64,000 bases of DNA from SFEL01 sp045603585 (lineage in GTDB: Bacteria; Bacillota; Clostridia; Christensenellales; CAG-138), in assembly GCA_045603585.1 (NCBI GenBank), contig JAZUMK010000046.1, forward strand, positions 1 to 64,000, in the 5' to 3' direction. Made by a program: the position numbers and the translations under genes. How positions within the stretch are numbered: the first letter of the stretch is position 1; every line of letters starts with the position of its first letter. A model generated the notes under the pieces. The model ran no database searches, was not told the origin of the DNA, and saw nothing but the letters and a program-made list of their open reading frames with translations. Shown piece after piece: positions 7,863-16,764 of the stretch.

Positions 7863-8102
7863 GGTATATTTCCTTTCGATTTTGTTGCTGCACGAAAATC
7901 AGCTTTGGATATGCTTTGCAAAAACTTTTTTATCATCTTTTTAAATTTTAGCACAAATGTGCATATTCCGTCAAATGCATGCCCCCTCCGTTAAAACCCC
8001 CATATTCTCCTGCATAAAGCCTTTTCCCGGCCCTATTATGGATATATAATAAATGTAAACAAACAACAAATTCTTGCTCCGCAGCCAATAAGGAGAAAAA
8101 GT

Positions 8103-9209
8103 ATGCGCTATAAACAGTTTCTGGACATGAATATATCCGCCCTCGGAATGGGCGTAATGCGGCTTCCCAATGTTGAGGGTCAGCCCGGGGTTATAGACCG
8201 GGAAAAAGGCCGCGCCATAATCGAACGGGCTTTATCCGGCGGCATAAACTACTTTGACACTGCCCACATATATCAGGACGGCGATTCCGAGCGTTTTCTG
8301 GGAGAGGTTCTCAGCGATTATCCCCGGGATTCCTATTACCTTGCCACAAAATTCAAGGTGACGGATGCAAAGGATATCAAGGCCATGTTCAACAGCCAGC
8401 TTGGGCGCTGCAAAACCGATTACTTCGACATATACCTTCTCCACAATATAACCGCAAAAACCTTTGACGAATACTTTGACCCTGCCAACGGCTACCTTGA
8501 CTTTCTCCTTGAGCAGCAGCGGGAAGGCCGTATACGCCACCTTGGTTTTTCCTCTCACGGCACCCCTGATGTAATACAGAAAACTCTGGACCGGCACAGA
8601 TTTGACATGGCTCAGATACAGGTAAACTATCTGGACTGGAACCTTATCGATGCCGCCGCACAATACAAAGTGCTGGAGGATAACGGCATACCCACATGGA
8701 TAATGGAGCCTGTAAAAGGCGGCAAGCTCGCCAATCTGAATAAAGAAGCGGCAGACATACTCAGCGCCGCCGCTCCCGGCCTCTCTCAGGCAGCATGGGC
8801 ATTCAAATTCCTCTTTGACCTGCCTGCGGTACAGACCGTACTCAGCGGCATGTCCTCCCTGGAGCAGCTGGAGGATAACCTTTCTACCTTCGATGACCCC
8901 ACTCCCCTTACCTCCGAAGAAAAGCAGGCCCTTGCGCAGGCCACCGATGCATTCATGAAAAACGCAGGCGTGCTTTGCTCCTCCTGCCGCTACTGCGTGC
9001 CCGCCTGCCCTATGGAGCTGGATATTCCCCTCCTCATAAAGGGCTACAACGTGCTGAACACCAGCGATTCCACCTGGCGGGCAGAGGGCTTTGACAAGGC
9101 AAAAAGCTCAGACCATTGCATAGGCTGCGGAGCATGCGCCGCCCTGTGCCCTCAGAATATAGATATTCCCGACGTTATGCAGAAGCTTACAAAGGCGCTG
9201 GCAAAGTAA
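8103..9209 (+). CDS. aldo/keto reductase with C-terminal 2x[4Fe-4S] ferredoxin domain
   Basis: A 368-aa protein. Residues 1-280 form the AKR TIM barrel: YFDTAHIYQDG holds the catalytic Asp/Tyr pair and YLLHN the His. The C-terminus carries two 4Fe-4S motifs, CSSCRYCVPACP from about residue 292 and CIGCGACAALCP from about 339. This fused form is common in anaerobes and is thought to link NAD(P)H-type carbonyl reduction to low-potential electron carriers; the substrate is unknown. AAGGAG lies 8 bases before the ATG. A terminator follows, so it is monocistronic. Confidence 0.92.
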   Translation: MRYKQFLDMNISALGMGVMRLPNVEGQPGVIDREKGRAIIERALSGGINYFDTAHIYQDGDSERFLGEVLSDYPRDSYYLATKFKVTDAKDIKAMFNSQLGRCKTDYFDIYLLHNITAKTFDEYFDPANGYLDFLLEQQREGRIRHLGFSSHGTPDVIQKTLDRHRFDMAQIQVNYLDWNLIDAAAQYKVLEDNGIPTWIMEPVKGGKLANLNKEAADILSAAAPGLSQAAWAFKFLFDLPAVQTVLSGMSSLEQLEDNLSTFDDPTPLTSEEKQALAQATDAFMKNAGVLCSSCRYCVPACPMELDIPLLIKGYNVLNTSDSTWRAEGFDKAKSSDHCIGCGACAALCPQNIDIPDVMQKLTKALAK

Positions 9210-9215
9210 TAAGCA

Positions 9216-9240
9216 AAAAGCCTCCCTATGGGAGGCTTTT
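9216..9240 (+). terminator. Rho-independent terminator of aldo/keto reductase gene
   Basis: AAAAGCCTCCC and GGGAGGCTTTT form an 11-bp stem with a 3-base loop. It lies between convergent genes and may serve both. Confidence 0.9.
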
Positions 9241-9254
9241 GTTATGTTTTTTTA

Positions 9255-10571
9255 TCAGTCGTCTCTTTCCTTGTCATACTTGAGCACGGAGCCGCTTGAA
9301 GCATCGATCTCGTATTCATACTCCATTCCGCCGCTCTTGAAATCCACCTCGTATACCACTCTGCCGTCCTCCCGATCCAGCTTGCACTTCAGCCTGTTCA
9401 CCTGAGATTCGCTGAGGCCCGCATGGCTGAGGGCTGCGGCGGCCGCCGCGGATTCGCCGATGTATTCGCCGTTTCCGGCAGCGTTTGCCTGAGGCTGCTT
9501 TTCGGATTCAGTGGCGCTTTCGGGTTTTACGGAATTTTCGGCATTGCCGTTGTTCTGGGTATTTTCGGCCTTTTCAGGCTGCTTTATGGGCCTGTAATCG
9601 TCATCCCTCTCCGAACCGTTCCACAGCACCTCGCCGGTAACCGCATCTATATCGTAATCATACTCGCGGCCCTGATGATGAAACTCGATCTCGTATACCA
9701 TGGTGCCCCGCTCGTAGTCCATCTCCGCCTCATAGCGGGTGATATCGCCTTCCGCTACCCCTGCATGGGCAAGGGCTGCGGCCTTTGCGGCGGCTTCGCC
9801 GATGTATGCCTTATCGCTGGCAGAGCCTACGGAGTTTACATTATCCAGAGTGCCGCCGCTGCTGAGGAGATTAAGCTCGTTGATGGAGAGAGGAGCAAGC
9901 TCCTCAAAGGTATGCATGGTGTTCTGGGCGGCTATCTGCTGGACCAGCCTTGCCTTGCCGGCGGTTATGCCATGCTGCTGAGCCAGCTTGTTCAGCTCAT
10001 CGTCGGCGGTGATGTTCTGGCTGAGCACCGCGCCCTTGAAGGTCTCGGTCTGCAGGAGATGGTTTATCTCTGCGCTGAGACGGCTCTGCAGCTCTGCGCC
10101 CTTTGCAGGGTCATCATTGTTTACGCTGAGAAGAATGGAGTTGGCCATATCGTTGATGTATCCGTTGCGGAGCATTGAGCCGATAAGGGCGTTCACCGCC
10201 ACATCCACATCGCTTCCCTTGAAATCCATATCTCCAACTACAACTTTTGCATCCTCATTGAGAGGATTTACGGATATTACCCGCTCCTTGCCGTTTACCG
10301 TAAGCTCAATGCTTGGATTTACATCCAGTGCGATTACAGAATCCACCGCAAGGTTTGCATATGCTTCGTATCCCACTGCGCCGGTTATGCACAGCACCAG
10401 CGCCGCTGCTATTGCCGCAAGCCGTTTGAGGTTGTTTTTATTCCTTTTCTGTTCCATGTATATTACCTTTCCTTTCTGCTGCTCACTTTTTTCAAGGATA
10501 GCATCCAGAAGGTCGGGAGTGGCATTTTCAAATGCCTGCTTTATTTTGCTTTCCAGCCTGTCGTTTGTCAT
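9255..10571 (-). CDS. RsgI-like anti-sigma factor with PepSY-like repeats
   Basis: A 438-aa membrane protein. The start at 10571 is chosen over an upstream in-frame ATG because AAAGGAG lies 8 bases before it. Residues 1-50 are the cytosolic sigma-binding part, 51-68 one TM helix, and 75-130 the extracellular RsgI 'beta' domain with VDSVIALDVNPSIEL. In RsgI proteins the Asn-Pro bond (Asn85-Pro86) self-cleaves as the first step of release. Two PepSY-like repeats follow at about 265-345 and 375-438, each with EYDYDIDA or EYEYEIDA. It is encoded 14 bases after its sigma factor, the standard sigma/anti-sigma operon, and probably answers to an envelope signal. Confidence 0.85.
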   Translation of the reverse strand: MTNDRLESKIKQAFENATPDLLDAILEKSEQQKGKVIYMEQKRNKNNLKRLAAIAAALVLCITGAVGYEAYANLAVDSVIALDVNPSIELTVNGKERVISVNPLNEDAKVVVGDMDFKGSDVDVAVNALIGSMLRNGYINDMANSILLSVNNDDPAKGAELQSRLSAEINHLLQTETFKGAVLSQNITADDELNKLAQQHGITAGKARLVQQIAAQNTMHTFEELAPLSINELNLLSSGGTLDNVNSVGSASDKAYIGEAAAKAAALAHAGVAEGDITRYEAEMDYERGTMVYEIEFHHQGREYDYDIDAVTGEVLWNGSERDDDYRPIKQPEKAENTQNNGNAENSVKPESATESEKQPQANAAGNGEYIGESAAAAAALSHAGLSESQVNRLKCKLDREDGRVVYEVDFKSGGMEYEYEIDASSGSVLKYDKERDD

Positions 10572-10585
10572 TGCTGCCGCTCCTT

Positions 10586-11143
10586 TCACAAATGCTTCCT
10601 TAGTTTCTTGATGGCTCTGCTGTATTTTGAAAGAACCGTTGGCAGTGGGAGTTCCGTAAGCTCCGCTATCTCCCGGTGCTTAAAGCCGCCCACGGCGTGC
10701 AGTACTACTATCTGCCTCTCTTCATCGGTCAAGGTACGCATGCACTCTGAAAGTACTATTTTGTCCTCCGCAGAAACCCTGTCCAGGCTCTCAAGATACC
10801 TTTCCCAGTCCTCCTCAGGAATATCCGATGTGCGCCTGCGTTCCCTCAGCTTTTGCATGCAGAGGTTTCTCGCGATGGTTATCAGCCAAGCCATGGGCTT
10901 GCCATGAGACCGATACCCCGCCGCGCCGCCGTATGCGCTGATGAAGCAATCCTGCAGCACGTCCTCGGCATCCTGTCGGTTCTTCAATATGGAAAGGGCG
11001 AAGCCAAACACAGCCGGGCTTGCCTTTTCATAAAGGACTTCCAGCCCCGAGCTGTCTCCCGCAGCCATTGCGTGGATACACTCATCCAGACACCGGCTGT
11101 CGGTCCTGATTTCGTTTACCGACGTCAAGCAAATCATCAGCAC
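10586..11143 (-). CDS. ECF-type RNA polymerase sigma factor
   Basis: A 185-aa sigma-70 family factor. Region 2 includes LKNRQDAEDVLQDCFISAY and AWLITIARNLC; region 4 is the HTH in EEERQIVVLHAVGGFKHREIAELTELPLPTV...SRAIKKLRKHL (read with the usual variations). GTG at 11143 is the likely start, with GGAG 7 bases upstream; an ATG two codons later is an alternative. It directs RNA polymerase to its own regulon and is held by the RsgI-like protein encoded next. Confidence 0.9.
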   Translation of the reverse strand: MLMICLTSVNEIRTDSRCLDECIHAMAAGDSSGLEVLYEKASPAVFGFALSILKNRQDAEDVLQDCFISAYGGAAGYRSHGKPMAWLITIARNLCMQKLRERRRTSDIPEEDWERYLESLDRVSAEDKIVLSECMRTLTDEERQIVVLHAVGGFKHREIAELTELPLPTVLSKYSRAIKKLRKHL

Positions 11144-11293
11144 GCTCTCGCTCCTTTCATACAGTTAACGCAGCAGCATAGGATTTTATTGCACTCAATT
11201 TAAAATATTTTTTTGTTCATGTCAACAGCTTGTATTCTTCCCTCATTCTCTGCTATCATAGCCCTAACAAAAAGCACCAAGAAGGAGGCAGCC

Positions 11294-12385
11294 ATGGTAA
11301 ACTTCCGCACCGCCAAAACCGCAGATATTCCCATGCTCCGCGCCCTGTGGCAGGAGTGCTTTGGCGACAGCGATGCCTTCTGCCATTGGTTCTTCTCCGA
11401 ACGCTTTGCCCCCTCCCTTTCCGCCGTTGCAGAAGAAGAGGGCAAAATACTTTCCGCCGTCCACGGCTGGCCCTTTACCCTCAGCGTACGCAGCAAGGCC
11501 ATACCTTCCGTAATGATGTGCGGCGTTGCCACACTGCCCTCCGCCCGGGGAAAGGGGCTTATGAAGGGCTGTATTTCCCTGTTTATGAACAACGCACTGG
11601 AGCAGGGCTTTCTTGCGTTGCTGCAAAAGCCTGTGGATTTTCAAATATACAATTGGTGCGGCCATTTCCCCTCCTATGATGCGGCTGTTATCACAAAAAA
11701 GCAGGACAGCATATACTGCCCTGCGGATAATGTTTTGGATACTTTCTGCTCCGACGCTTTTGCGGCAGAGCTGCTGCCCATATACGAAAATACCGCCTGT
11801 GCCTATTCCAACAGCGTTATACGCTCTCTCCATGCCATGTCACTCAAGCTGAGAGACTACGCTGCCGATGGCGGAAGGCTGCTTTTAAACCAGGCCCATA
11901 CCGCCTACGCGATATATTACATAACAGTTGATAAGCTGATGGTGCCTGAAATAATGGGAAGCCCTGCGGATACAGCTTCCCTCACGCATACCCTCGCCCA
12001 CACGGCTCAGCATCGCGAGCTTACCGTTAAGCTGCCTGCGAATGTTTCCATCGATGGTTTTTCCGCCGAAATCTGCCCCTGTGGCGCCATGACGGCATTG
12101 AATGCACCCGCCCTGCTAAAGGAAATATGCGGCTATGATGATATTGCCGTACAGGTTGCCGACCCTGTGATACCTCAGAATAACGGCATATTCGCCTTTG
12201 ATGGCAGCCTTGCCTCTGTCCCTCACCTCAGGCTGGATGCAGGCAGGCTGATGCAGCTGCTGTCCGGCTATGCGGATATCCGCACCCTTGCAGAGCAGGG
12301 CTGCGCGGAGCTTCTTGCGCCCATTTCAGACATCCTGACAGAGCGTCTTCCCGCCCTTTCCTGCTTTACCGTGGACGAATACTAA
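11294..12385 (+). CDS. Eis-like GNAT acetyltransferase
   Basis: A 363-aa protein. ATG at 11294 is chosen because AAGGAGG lies 5 bases upstream. Residues 1-150 are a GNAT domain with FRTAKTADIPMLRALW, MCGVATLPSARGKGL (acetyl-CoA loop) and an FLALLQKPVDFQIYNWCG strand. The C-terminal part resembles the second GNAT/SCP-2-like domain of Eis proteins, ending in a conserved-looking hydrophobic tail. Eis enzymes acetylate amines, including aminoglycosides or protein lysines; the substrate here is unknown. It stands alone just before tRNA-Arg. Confidence 0.82.
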   Translation: MVNFRTAKTADIPMLRALWQECFGDSDAFCHWFFSERFAPSLSAVAEEEGKILSAVHGWPFTLSVRSKAIPSVMMCGVATLPSARGKGLMKGCISLFMNNALEQGFLALLQKPVDFQIYNWCGHFPSYDAAVITKKQDSIYCPADNVLDTFCSDAFAAELLPIYENTACAYSNSVIRSLHAMSLKLRDYAADGGRLLLNQAHTAYAIYYITVDKLMVPEIMGSPADTASLTHTLAHTAQHRELTVKLPANVSIDGFSAEICPCGAMTALNAPALLKEICGYDDIAVQVADPVIPQNNGIFAFDGSLASVPHLRLDAGRLMQLLSGYADIRTLAEQGCAELLAPISDILTERLPALSCFTVDEY

Positions 12386-12412
12386 AATATGCCGTTATAA
12401 TATTCGTTTTTA

Positions 12413-12441
12413 TTGACAAACCCCCGCGCTTCCCATATAAT
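12413..12441 (+). promoter_or_regulatory. consensus sigma-A promoter for tRNA-Arg
   Basis: TTGACA (12413-12418) and TATAAT (12436-12441) are both perfect and separated by exactly 17 bases, 14 bases before the tRNA 5' end. Confidence 0.92.
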
Positions 12442-12455
12442 AATATGTGCTTTGT

Positions 12456-12532
12456 GCACCCGTAGCTCAGCAGGATAGAGCGTCCGCCTCCTAAGCGGAA
12501 GGTCGCGCGTTCGAATCGCGCCGGGTGTGCCA
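12456..12532 (+). tRNA. tRNA-Arg (anticodon CCU), ICE insertion site
   Basis: A 77-base tRNA with encoded CCA. The acceptor arms GCACCCG and CGGGTGT pair, the anticodon loop is CTCCTAA with anticodon CCU, and the T-loop is GTTCGAATC. Its 3' end faces the integrase gene that begins the ICE, the classic arrangement for tRNA-targeted tyrosine integrases. Confidence 0.96.
12512..12532 (+). other. probable attachment site (attL) at the tRNA-Arg 3' end
   Basis: The T-arm and acceptor 3' end of tRNA-Arg border the integrase end of the ICE. Such integrases recombine in this part of tRNA genes and rebuild the tRNA. The partner repeat must lie beyond the right end of the window, so the exact core is not known. 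Confidence 0.55.
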
Positions 12533-12537
12533 TCCGT

Positions 12538-12578
12538 AACGCAGAAAACCCAGTAAATCAGGGCTTCTGCGTTTTTTT
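12538..12578 (+). terminator. terminator after tRNA-Arg
   Basis: AACGCAGAA and TTCTGCGTT pair around an inner CCC/GGG, followed by seven T. It lies 6 bases past the tRNA, within the presumed ICE end, and could also stop integrase transcription from the other side. Confidence 0.85.
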
Positions 12579-12664
12579 GTTTTTGGTGTATGGTCGTTTT
12601 GCTAATAAAAATTCGGCTTTTTGCTAATACACTATGGGGGTCTAATTTGGCCTCTGCTAAGAAA

Positions 12665-14062
12665 TTACGCAGATACGGTGGACTGGACGGACTGGAGAAC
12701 TTTCATTAGCAGGTCAGGATTGCCCGAAAGTATCTGAGCGATAGCATCCGGATTGAGGGCTTCTGCCTTCTCCTCCTTGGGAGCAGCCACAGACTTTACG
12801 GGCTTGGAACGCTGATAGAATTGCATTTCCATCTCCTGCGCAAGGCTTTTCCTGTCCTCATCCAGAATGTGAGCGTATCGCTTTGTTACCATGTCAGGTG
12901 TGTTCCACCCTCCGTCGCCCTGTACCGCCTTAAGGTCGCCATTTGATAGCCTCAGCTTAAAGCCTGCGCTGGTGTGTCTGATGCTGTGGAATACGATTTC
13001 GCTGGCATCTATCTCCGGGTCGTTCATGGCAATAAGCACATCCTTAAAGCGCTTGTTCAAATGCTCTGTCATGATTGGTCTGCCGTTTGCTTGGCAGATC
13101 ATCATACCGTAATCCATGTAGCCTTCCTCGCCCAGCTCCTGCTTCAGTTGTTCCTGCATCCTGTGCAGCATCCTGAGCTTTCGAGCCACGGTATCGGGGA
13201 TATAGACGTTTCGGATGCTGCCTTCTGTTTTAGGCTGCTTCAGCACTATGGAAGTTCGGGTGCCGGGATACAGATTGGGAAACTTATACAGGATTTCCAT
13301 TTTAGGCAGCTTTTCCATGAGCTTTCTGTCCACCCTGTCGATTACCCTGTCCACATAAAGTATGTGGCTGTCTTGATCATACCTGCTCCATTGAGCTCCG
13401 CCCACCTCGCCGCCACGCATGCTGCAGGCAAAGGCAAGCTGTATAGCGCAGTGGATAAGATAGTAATCGTAGACATCCGGCCTGTCCGTAAAGTCCAGTA
13501 CTCTGCCCAGCTGTTCCGGCGTAAGGGCATCCCGCTTCTTTTCCTTGTGCTCGGGCAATGTTGCGTTTATGAAGGGATTCTTGGCTATGTACTCCCATCT
13601 TACCGCCTGATTGAAGGCACAGCGCAGCAGCTTGTGGATGTCCCGTATCGTTGAGGGGCTTATCTTATCCCGCTTGGGCTTTCCCATATTGGTTGCAGGC
13701 TCTGCCACGAACATCAGGAAGTGATAGTAATCATCCACCGTTTTGGTTCTGATGTTCCTGAGCTTCTTATCCCCAAGGTAGGGATGCACATAGTTCTCAA
13801 GCAAACCCACGTTGCCATCATATGTTGAGGCCACCCACTTCCGCTCACCGTACTTTTCGATAAACTCATAAAGAAATTCGCTCACAGTAATCTCAGTCCG
13901 CTCAATGTGTATGTTCTGTGCGAATTCGTACTCTATCTGAGCTTTTCTCGCCTTGGCGGCGGTATAGTTCAGGCCTGACTCCCAAACCTGATGACGGCTT
14001 TTCCCCTCCCCTTCATAGTAAACGACAGCGTATGATTTTCCTCTTTTGACGATTGATGCCAT
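12665..14062 (-). CDS. int: tyrosine site-specific integrase of the ICE
   Basis: A 465-aa tyrosine recombinase that integrates and excises the element at tRNA-Arg. Residues 1-55 are the AP2-like arm-binding domain, about 60-165 the SAM-like core-binding domain, and 180-405 the catalytic domain. Catalytic residues are visible: Arg216 (SMRGGE), Lys278, His359-x-x-Arg362, Trp386 in the His/Trp position and Tyr396 in KRYAHI. A 60-residue Glu/Lys-rich tail follows. It lies 5 bases downstream of the excisionase gene and reads towards the tRNA, as is usual for this group. Confidence 0.95.
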   Translation of the reverse strand: MASIVKRGKSYAVVYYEGEGKSRHQVWESGLNYTAAKARKAQIEYEFAQNIHIERTEITVSEFLYEFIEKYGERKWVASTYDGNVGLLENYVHPYLGDKKLRNIRTKTVDDYYHFLMFVAEPATNMGKPKRDKISPSTIRDIHKLLRCAFNQAVRWEYIAKNPFINATLPEHKEKKRDALTPEQLGRVLDFTDRPDVYDYYLIHCAIQLAFACSMRGGEVGGAQWSRYDQDSHILYVDRVIDRVDRKLMEKLPKMEILYKFPNLYPGTRTSIVLKQPKTEGSIRNVYIPDTVARKLRMLHRMQEQLKQELGEEGYMDYGMMICQANGRPIMTEHLNKRFKDVLIAMNDPEIDASEIVFHSIRHTSAGFKLRLSNGDLKAVQGDGGWNTPDMVTKRYAHILDEDRKSLAQEMEMQFYQRSKPVKSVAAPKEEKAEALNPDAIAQILSGNPDLLMKVLQSVQSTVSA

Positions 14063-14067
14063 GCCTG

Positions 14068-14286
14068 TTATCCTCCGATAGGCTCAATGCTTTCCAGCCA
14101 GCTATCGAAAGAGGCTTTGGATATGCGGATGGCCGAGCCAACCCTGACCACCTTAAAGCAGTTGGTTTTGCACAGGTCATACGCCTTCCTCTTGCTTATT
14201 CCCAGTATGGATTTGATCTCATCCACGGAGTAAGTCCTCTTTCCAGTAGGTGCAAAAGTATTGATCTGAGAATGCATCTGTTCCAT
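14068..14286 (-). CDS. xis: excisionase-type HTH DNA-binding protein
   Basis: A 72-aa protein with a MerR/AlpA-like winged helix: SVDEIKSILGISKRKAYDLC is the HTH and FKVVRVGSAIRISKASFDSWL the wing and helix, the standard excisionase-family pattern. AAAGGAG precedes the ATG. It is cotranscribed with int and should bias recombination towards excision. Confidence 0.88.
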   Translation of the reverse strand: MEQMHSQINTFAPTGKRTYSVDEIKSILGISKRKAYDLCKTNCFKVVRVGSAIRISKASFDSWLESIEPIGG

Positions 14287-14858
14287 TATAATTATCTCCT
14301 TTCAACATAACTAAATGAATCAAGCCGCATCAAGCGTCATACAATGCACTTGCATTATATTAGCTCTGCTGCGGCGTATCAATGATACGGCTGTTTGTGT
14401 TTTTTCTCCTGCGATGGTATGTTGTCGTCAAATCTGAGGAAATTGTTTGGATTAAGCCGCGCCAGGCCCGCTCATAAAGCACAGCTTGGCGCGGCTGCTT
14501 CTTTATTATTTTAATTGCTTTGGTTTTTCGTCTCCGGATGGACGTAAGCTTGTCCCATTGGTTTTCACCACTCTCCATTCCTATGGCGAGGCGTACTCAT
14601 TGCTTGCAGCGGGTTGGCTACCGCGTGAGCTGTGACTATACGCAAGTATCATTATTGGACGCACAAGCCTGTACTATGTTCACGCAGCAAGGTATCATCG
14701 CTCTTCCTGCAATAATAAGCAAGTGTCATGGCGTACCTGCTGTGTGGCCTCATGCGCCGTCTGTTCTCCGAAGCGCCGTTCTTGTATTGTCAAGGTTCCA
14801 TGAGTATAGAAAAATAATCCTCTCATATACCGTGTCAAAAAATGGCTGTTTGTAACCT
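14287..14858. other. intergenic region upstream of xis, no convincing gene
   Basis: This 572-base stretch separates xis from the sigma-like gene. It holds AATGCA-CT-TGCATT (14343-14356) and the near-palindrome GTATCAATGATAC, both possible operators for xis-int. A perfect 10-bp inverted repeat, AGCCGCGCCA/TGGCGCGGCT, spans 14455-14496 and is followed on the plus strand by a T-rich run. The rest (about 14560-14850) has no open frame with a ribosome site and may be the leader of the xis-int transcript. Confidence 0.5.
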
Positions 14859-15284
14859 CTAATTAGCATTATTTTTCAGAATCTGCTCTAACTTCTTGAG
14901 TCCGCGCCGGATAGATGCAGAAACCACATTGCGGCTGACCCCCTCAGCCCTGGCGATGGAGGCCTGGTTCAGCCCGAGGAAGTAGTGTGCGTAGATCCTC
15001 CTTCCCTGCTTTTCCGGCAGCATAGCAATAGCTGAATGCAGTTGCTCAAAAGTAAGTTTTCTTTCGTAAATTTCACAAGGCGAAAGCGCCACAAACAGCA
15101 CATCATGCTCTATTCCATCATCGCAATCGAGAGAATAGTGTGCTCTGTTACGATAGCGATTGCGCTTATAGTTCTGCTCTTCCCGCTCCCATTGGACAAA
15201 CTGCTCAGCCAGGATATCCGGTACTTCAACGAAATAGTCTTTATTATAATACTGAGGGTAGAATTTCCTTAAATTGATTTGCAT
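14859..15284 (-). CDS. sigma-70 region 4-like HTH regulator of the ICE
   Basis: A 141-aa protein. ATG at 15284 is chosen because GGAGG lies 8 bases upstream. The N-terminus (MQINLRKFYP...) and the C-terminal HTH (LPEKQGRRIYAHYFLGLNQASIARAEGVSRNVVSASIRRGLKKL, shown here only as landmarks PEKQGRRIYAHYF and SRNVVSASI) match the small sigma-like regulators found next to int/xis in Tn916 and Tn1549 relatives. It probably controls excision or transfer genes. It is divergent from the Xre repressor gene across a 338-base regulatory gap. Confidence 0.82.
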   Translation of the reverse strand: MQINLRKFYPQYYNKDYFVEVPDILAEQFVQWEREEQNYKRNRYRNRAHYSLDCDDGIEHDVLFVALSPCEIYERKLTFEQLHSAIAMLPEKQGRRIYAHYFLGLNQASIARAEGVSRNVVSASIRRGLKKLEQILKNNAN

Positions 15285-15622
15285 ATTTATATCCTCCAAT
15301 TCGATTTTTGATGTGCAATGAATCGAATTGAGGATGGAGGCGAGCGACAGCGGACAACTGTGGGTAATATAAAAGCACACCGCATAACGATGTGCCTGTA
15401 CTCAACAACAAAATTCAGGTTAAATATGTAATAAAATACACCTATTCGGATAGAACTATTCCGAAGCAAACATTGAAATGCACTTTATCATAAAGATGGT
15501 TGCCCACTTTATCTCGCGCCATGGCAAGCTCCTTGCATGAATTTAAATACATTAATTATATGAATTGCGATGAATACAATCGAAAAGAGGTGCATTGTAG
15601 AATATATTTGAGGTGAATTGTA
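15285..15622. promoter_or_regulatory. divergent control region between sigma-like and Xre genes
   Basis: A 338-base AT-rich region with the ribosome sites of both divergent genes at its ends. GAATTG/CGAATTG words recur (about 15295-15330 and 15565-15620), and GCACA...TGTGC arms flank CCGCATAACGA near 15370. These are candidate Xre operators, but no symmetrical pair is conclusive. No gene is seen inside. Confidence 0.45.
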
Positions 15623-15973
15623 ATGCCCGATTATTCTCGTCCGCTGGGAGATGCCATAAAGAAAGCCCGTGGGAAACTGAATTTGACACAAACTGAGGTA
15701 GCCGAGGCTATCGATATTGATGTGCGTACTGTTTTAAATATTGAGAACTACAAAGGAAATCCTAAAATGGAAGTCCTGTTTCCACTGGTACGCACTTTAA
15801 AAATCGATGCAAAGGAAATATTCTATCCTGAGATGCAGCGGGAAACACCGGCTATAAGTCAGCTTAGATTACTGATAGAGGATTGCAATGAAGAAGAGGC
15901 TGCGGCCATGATACCGGTGCTAAAATCCGTTCTTGGTGTAATAAGAGACAAAAACGCAATACGCATTGAATAA
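15623..15973 (+). CDS. Xre-family transcriptional repressor
   Basis: A 116-aa protein with an N-terminal Xre/Cro HTH at about residues 8-62, where LTQTEVAEAIDIDVRTVLNIE holds both helices. The C-terminal helical part (residues 75-110) likely dimerises. GAGG lies 9 bases before the ATG. It is the only plus-strand regulator at the ICE's integration end and probably keeps the element quiescent. It ends in a strong terminator. Confidence 0.88.
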   Translation: MPDYSRPLGDAIKKARGKLNLTQTEVAEAIDIDVRTVLNIENYKGNPKMEVLFPLVRTLKIDAKEIFYPEMQRETPAISQLRLLIEDCNEEEAAAMIPVLKSVLGVIRDKNAIRIE

Positions 15974-15976
15974 AGA

Positions 15977-16014
15977 AAGAGCCTGCTTCCATAATGTCTG
16001 GAAAGCAGGCTCTG
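15977..16014 (+). terminator. hairpin after Xre gene
   Basis: AGAGCCTGCTTCC and GGAAAGCAGGCTCT pair with one bulge, directly after the Xre stop. Confidence 0.8.
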
Positions 16015-16028
16015 CGCTTATAGCGTCC

Positions 16029-16085
16029 GGCTCATTTGCTTAATACAATCTTAAATTGTATAACATGGATGCACATGTCTTTTTG
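16029..16085 (-). pseudogene. 3'-end remnant of a KTR-type Cys-rich gene
   Basis: On the minus strand this matches the last codons and stop region of the intact KTR gene at 16765-16938, with shared words AAATGAGC and CAATTTAAGAT and the ACATGT/ACGTGT Cys codon. A net two-base insertion puts it out of frame and no 5' part remains. It flanks the lipoprotein gene together with the intact copy, so the lipoprotein gene sits between two KTR 3' ends. Confidence 0.6.
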
Positions 16086-16096
16086 GAGTTTTGTCC

Positions 16097-16720
16097 CTAA
16101 TCCGGATTTGAGATGTGAAAAGCTCCCTCACTCCAGTAAAAGAACGATAACTGCTCCAAATCGCTGTCAGTAATGCTATCAGCATATATATGTTCGCCCA
16201 AAATAATCGGATAGAAAGCCGAATCCGATTCCATATCTATTGGCAAAACATTTTTCCAGTTTGCAGCATCATATAGTCCGCCTACAAACTCCTCTGGGCC
16301 AGCGGCAATATCTATAGCGTTGATATACAGGTAATCTTTCTCTGCTCCATATGGCTGAACAATGTTATATGTAATCTCATCTGCCAGCAGAGAAAACACC
16401 TGAGTTTTTTGCTGCCGCAACTGGGCATCGTATACGCAAAAGGCCACAAACGTCTCCGGCCAGTCCGCCATAGCCTGATATTTTGCCGGATCTGTCACCA
16501 TAAAGGCCACCAGAGCCTCTTGATCTTCACCGGTAAAGCAGCCGTAATGAATGGACTGTATGCCAATGTCATCTTCAGTTACTCCGTGGTGTTCCGTTAA
16601 CTCGCTGGGGCTGCTCAGCAAAATAGCAGACCCTGCATCCTGTATAGAGGGACTTCCACAACCAGTACACAAAACCAACAACGCAGAAATCACCACAACT
16701 ATACAATACACTCTTTTCAT
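16097..16720 (-). CDS. lipoprotein of unknown function
   Basis: A 207-aa exported lipoprotein. ATG at 16720 is chosen over an upstream in-frame ATG because GAGGAA lies 6 bases before it and the signal peptide then starts at MKRVYCIVVV. The lipobox is LCTGC. The mature part has no motif I recognise; it has a run YNIVQPYGAEKDYLYINAIDIA and is acidic overall. It lies between a KTR remnant and an intact KTR gene, in the ICE cargo zone. Confidence 0.72.
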   Translation of the reverse strand: MKRVYCIVVVISALLVLCTGCGSPSIQDAGSAILLSSPSELTEHHGVTEDDIGIQSIHYGCFTGEDQEALVAFMVTDPAKYQAMADWPETFVAFCVYDAQLRQQKTQVFSLLADEITYNIVQPYGAEKDYLYINAIDIAAGPEEFVGGLYDAANWKNVLPIDMESDSAFYPIILGEHIYADSITDSDLEQLSFFYWSEGAFHISNPD

Positions 16721-16764
16721 TTCTGATTCCTCATATAATGCATTTGTCATTTTAGCAAGCCTGC

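Noticed and set aside
14360..14578. Minus-strand frame of 72 codons upstream of xis
   Set aside because: It contains the 10-bp inverted repeat at 14455-14496, has no ribosome site and its product is only basic low-complexity sequence.
14859..15380. Longer start for the sigma-like regulator
   Set aside because: ATG at 15284 has GGAGG at the right distance; the upstream extension has none.
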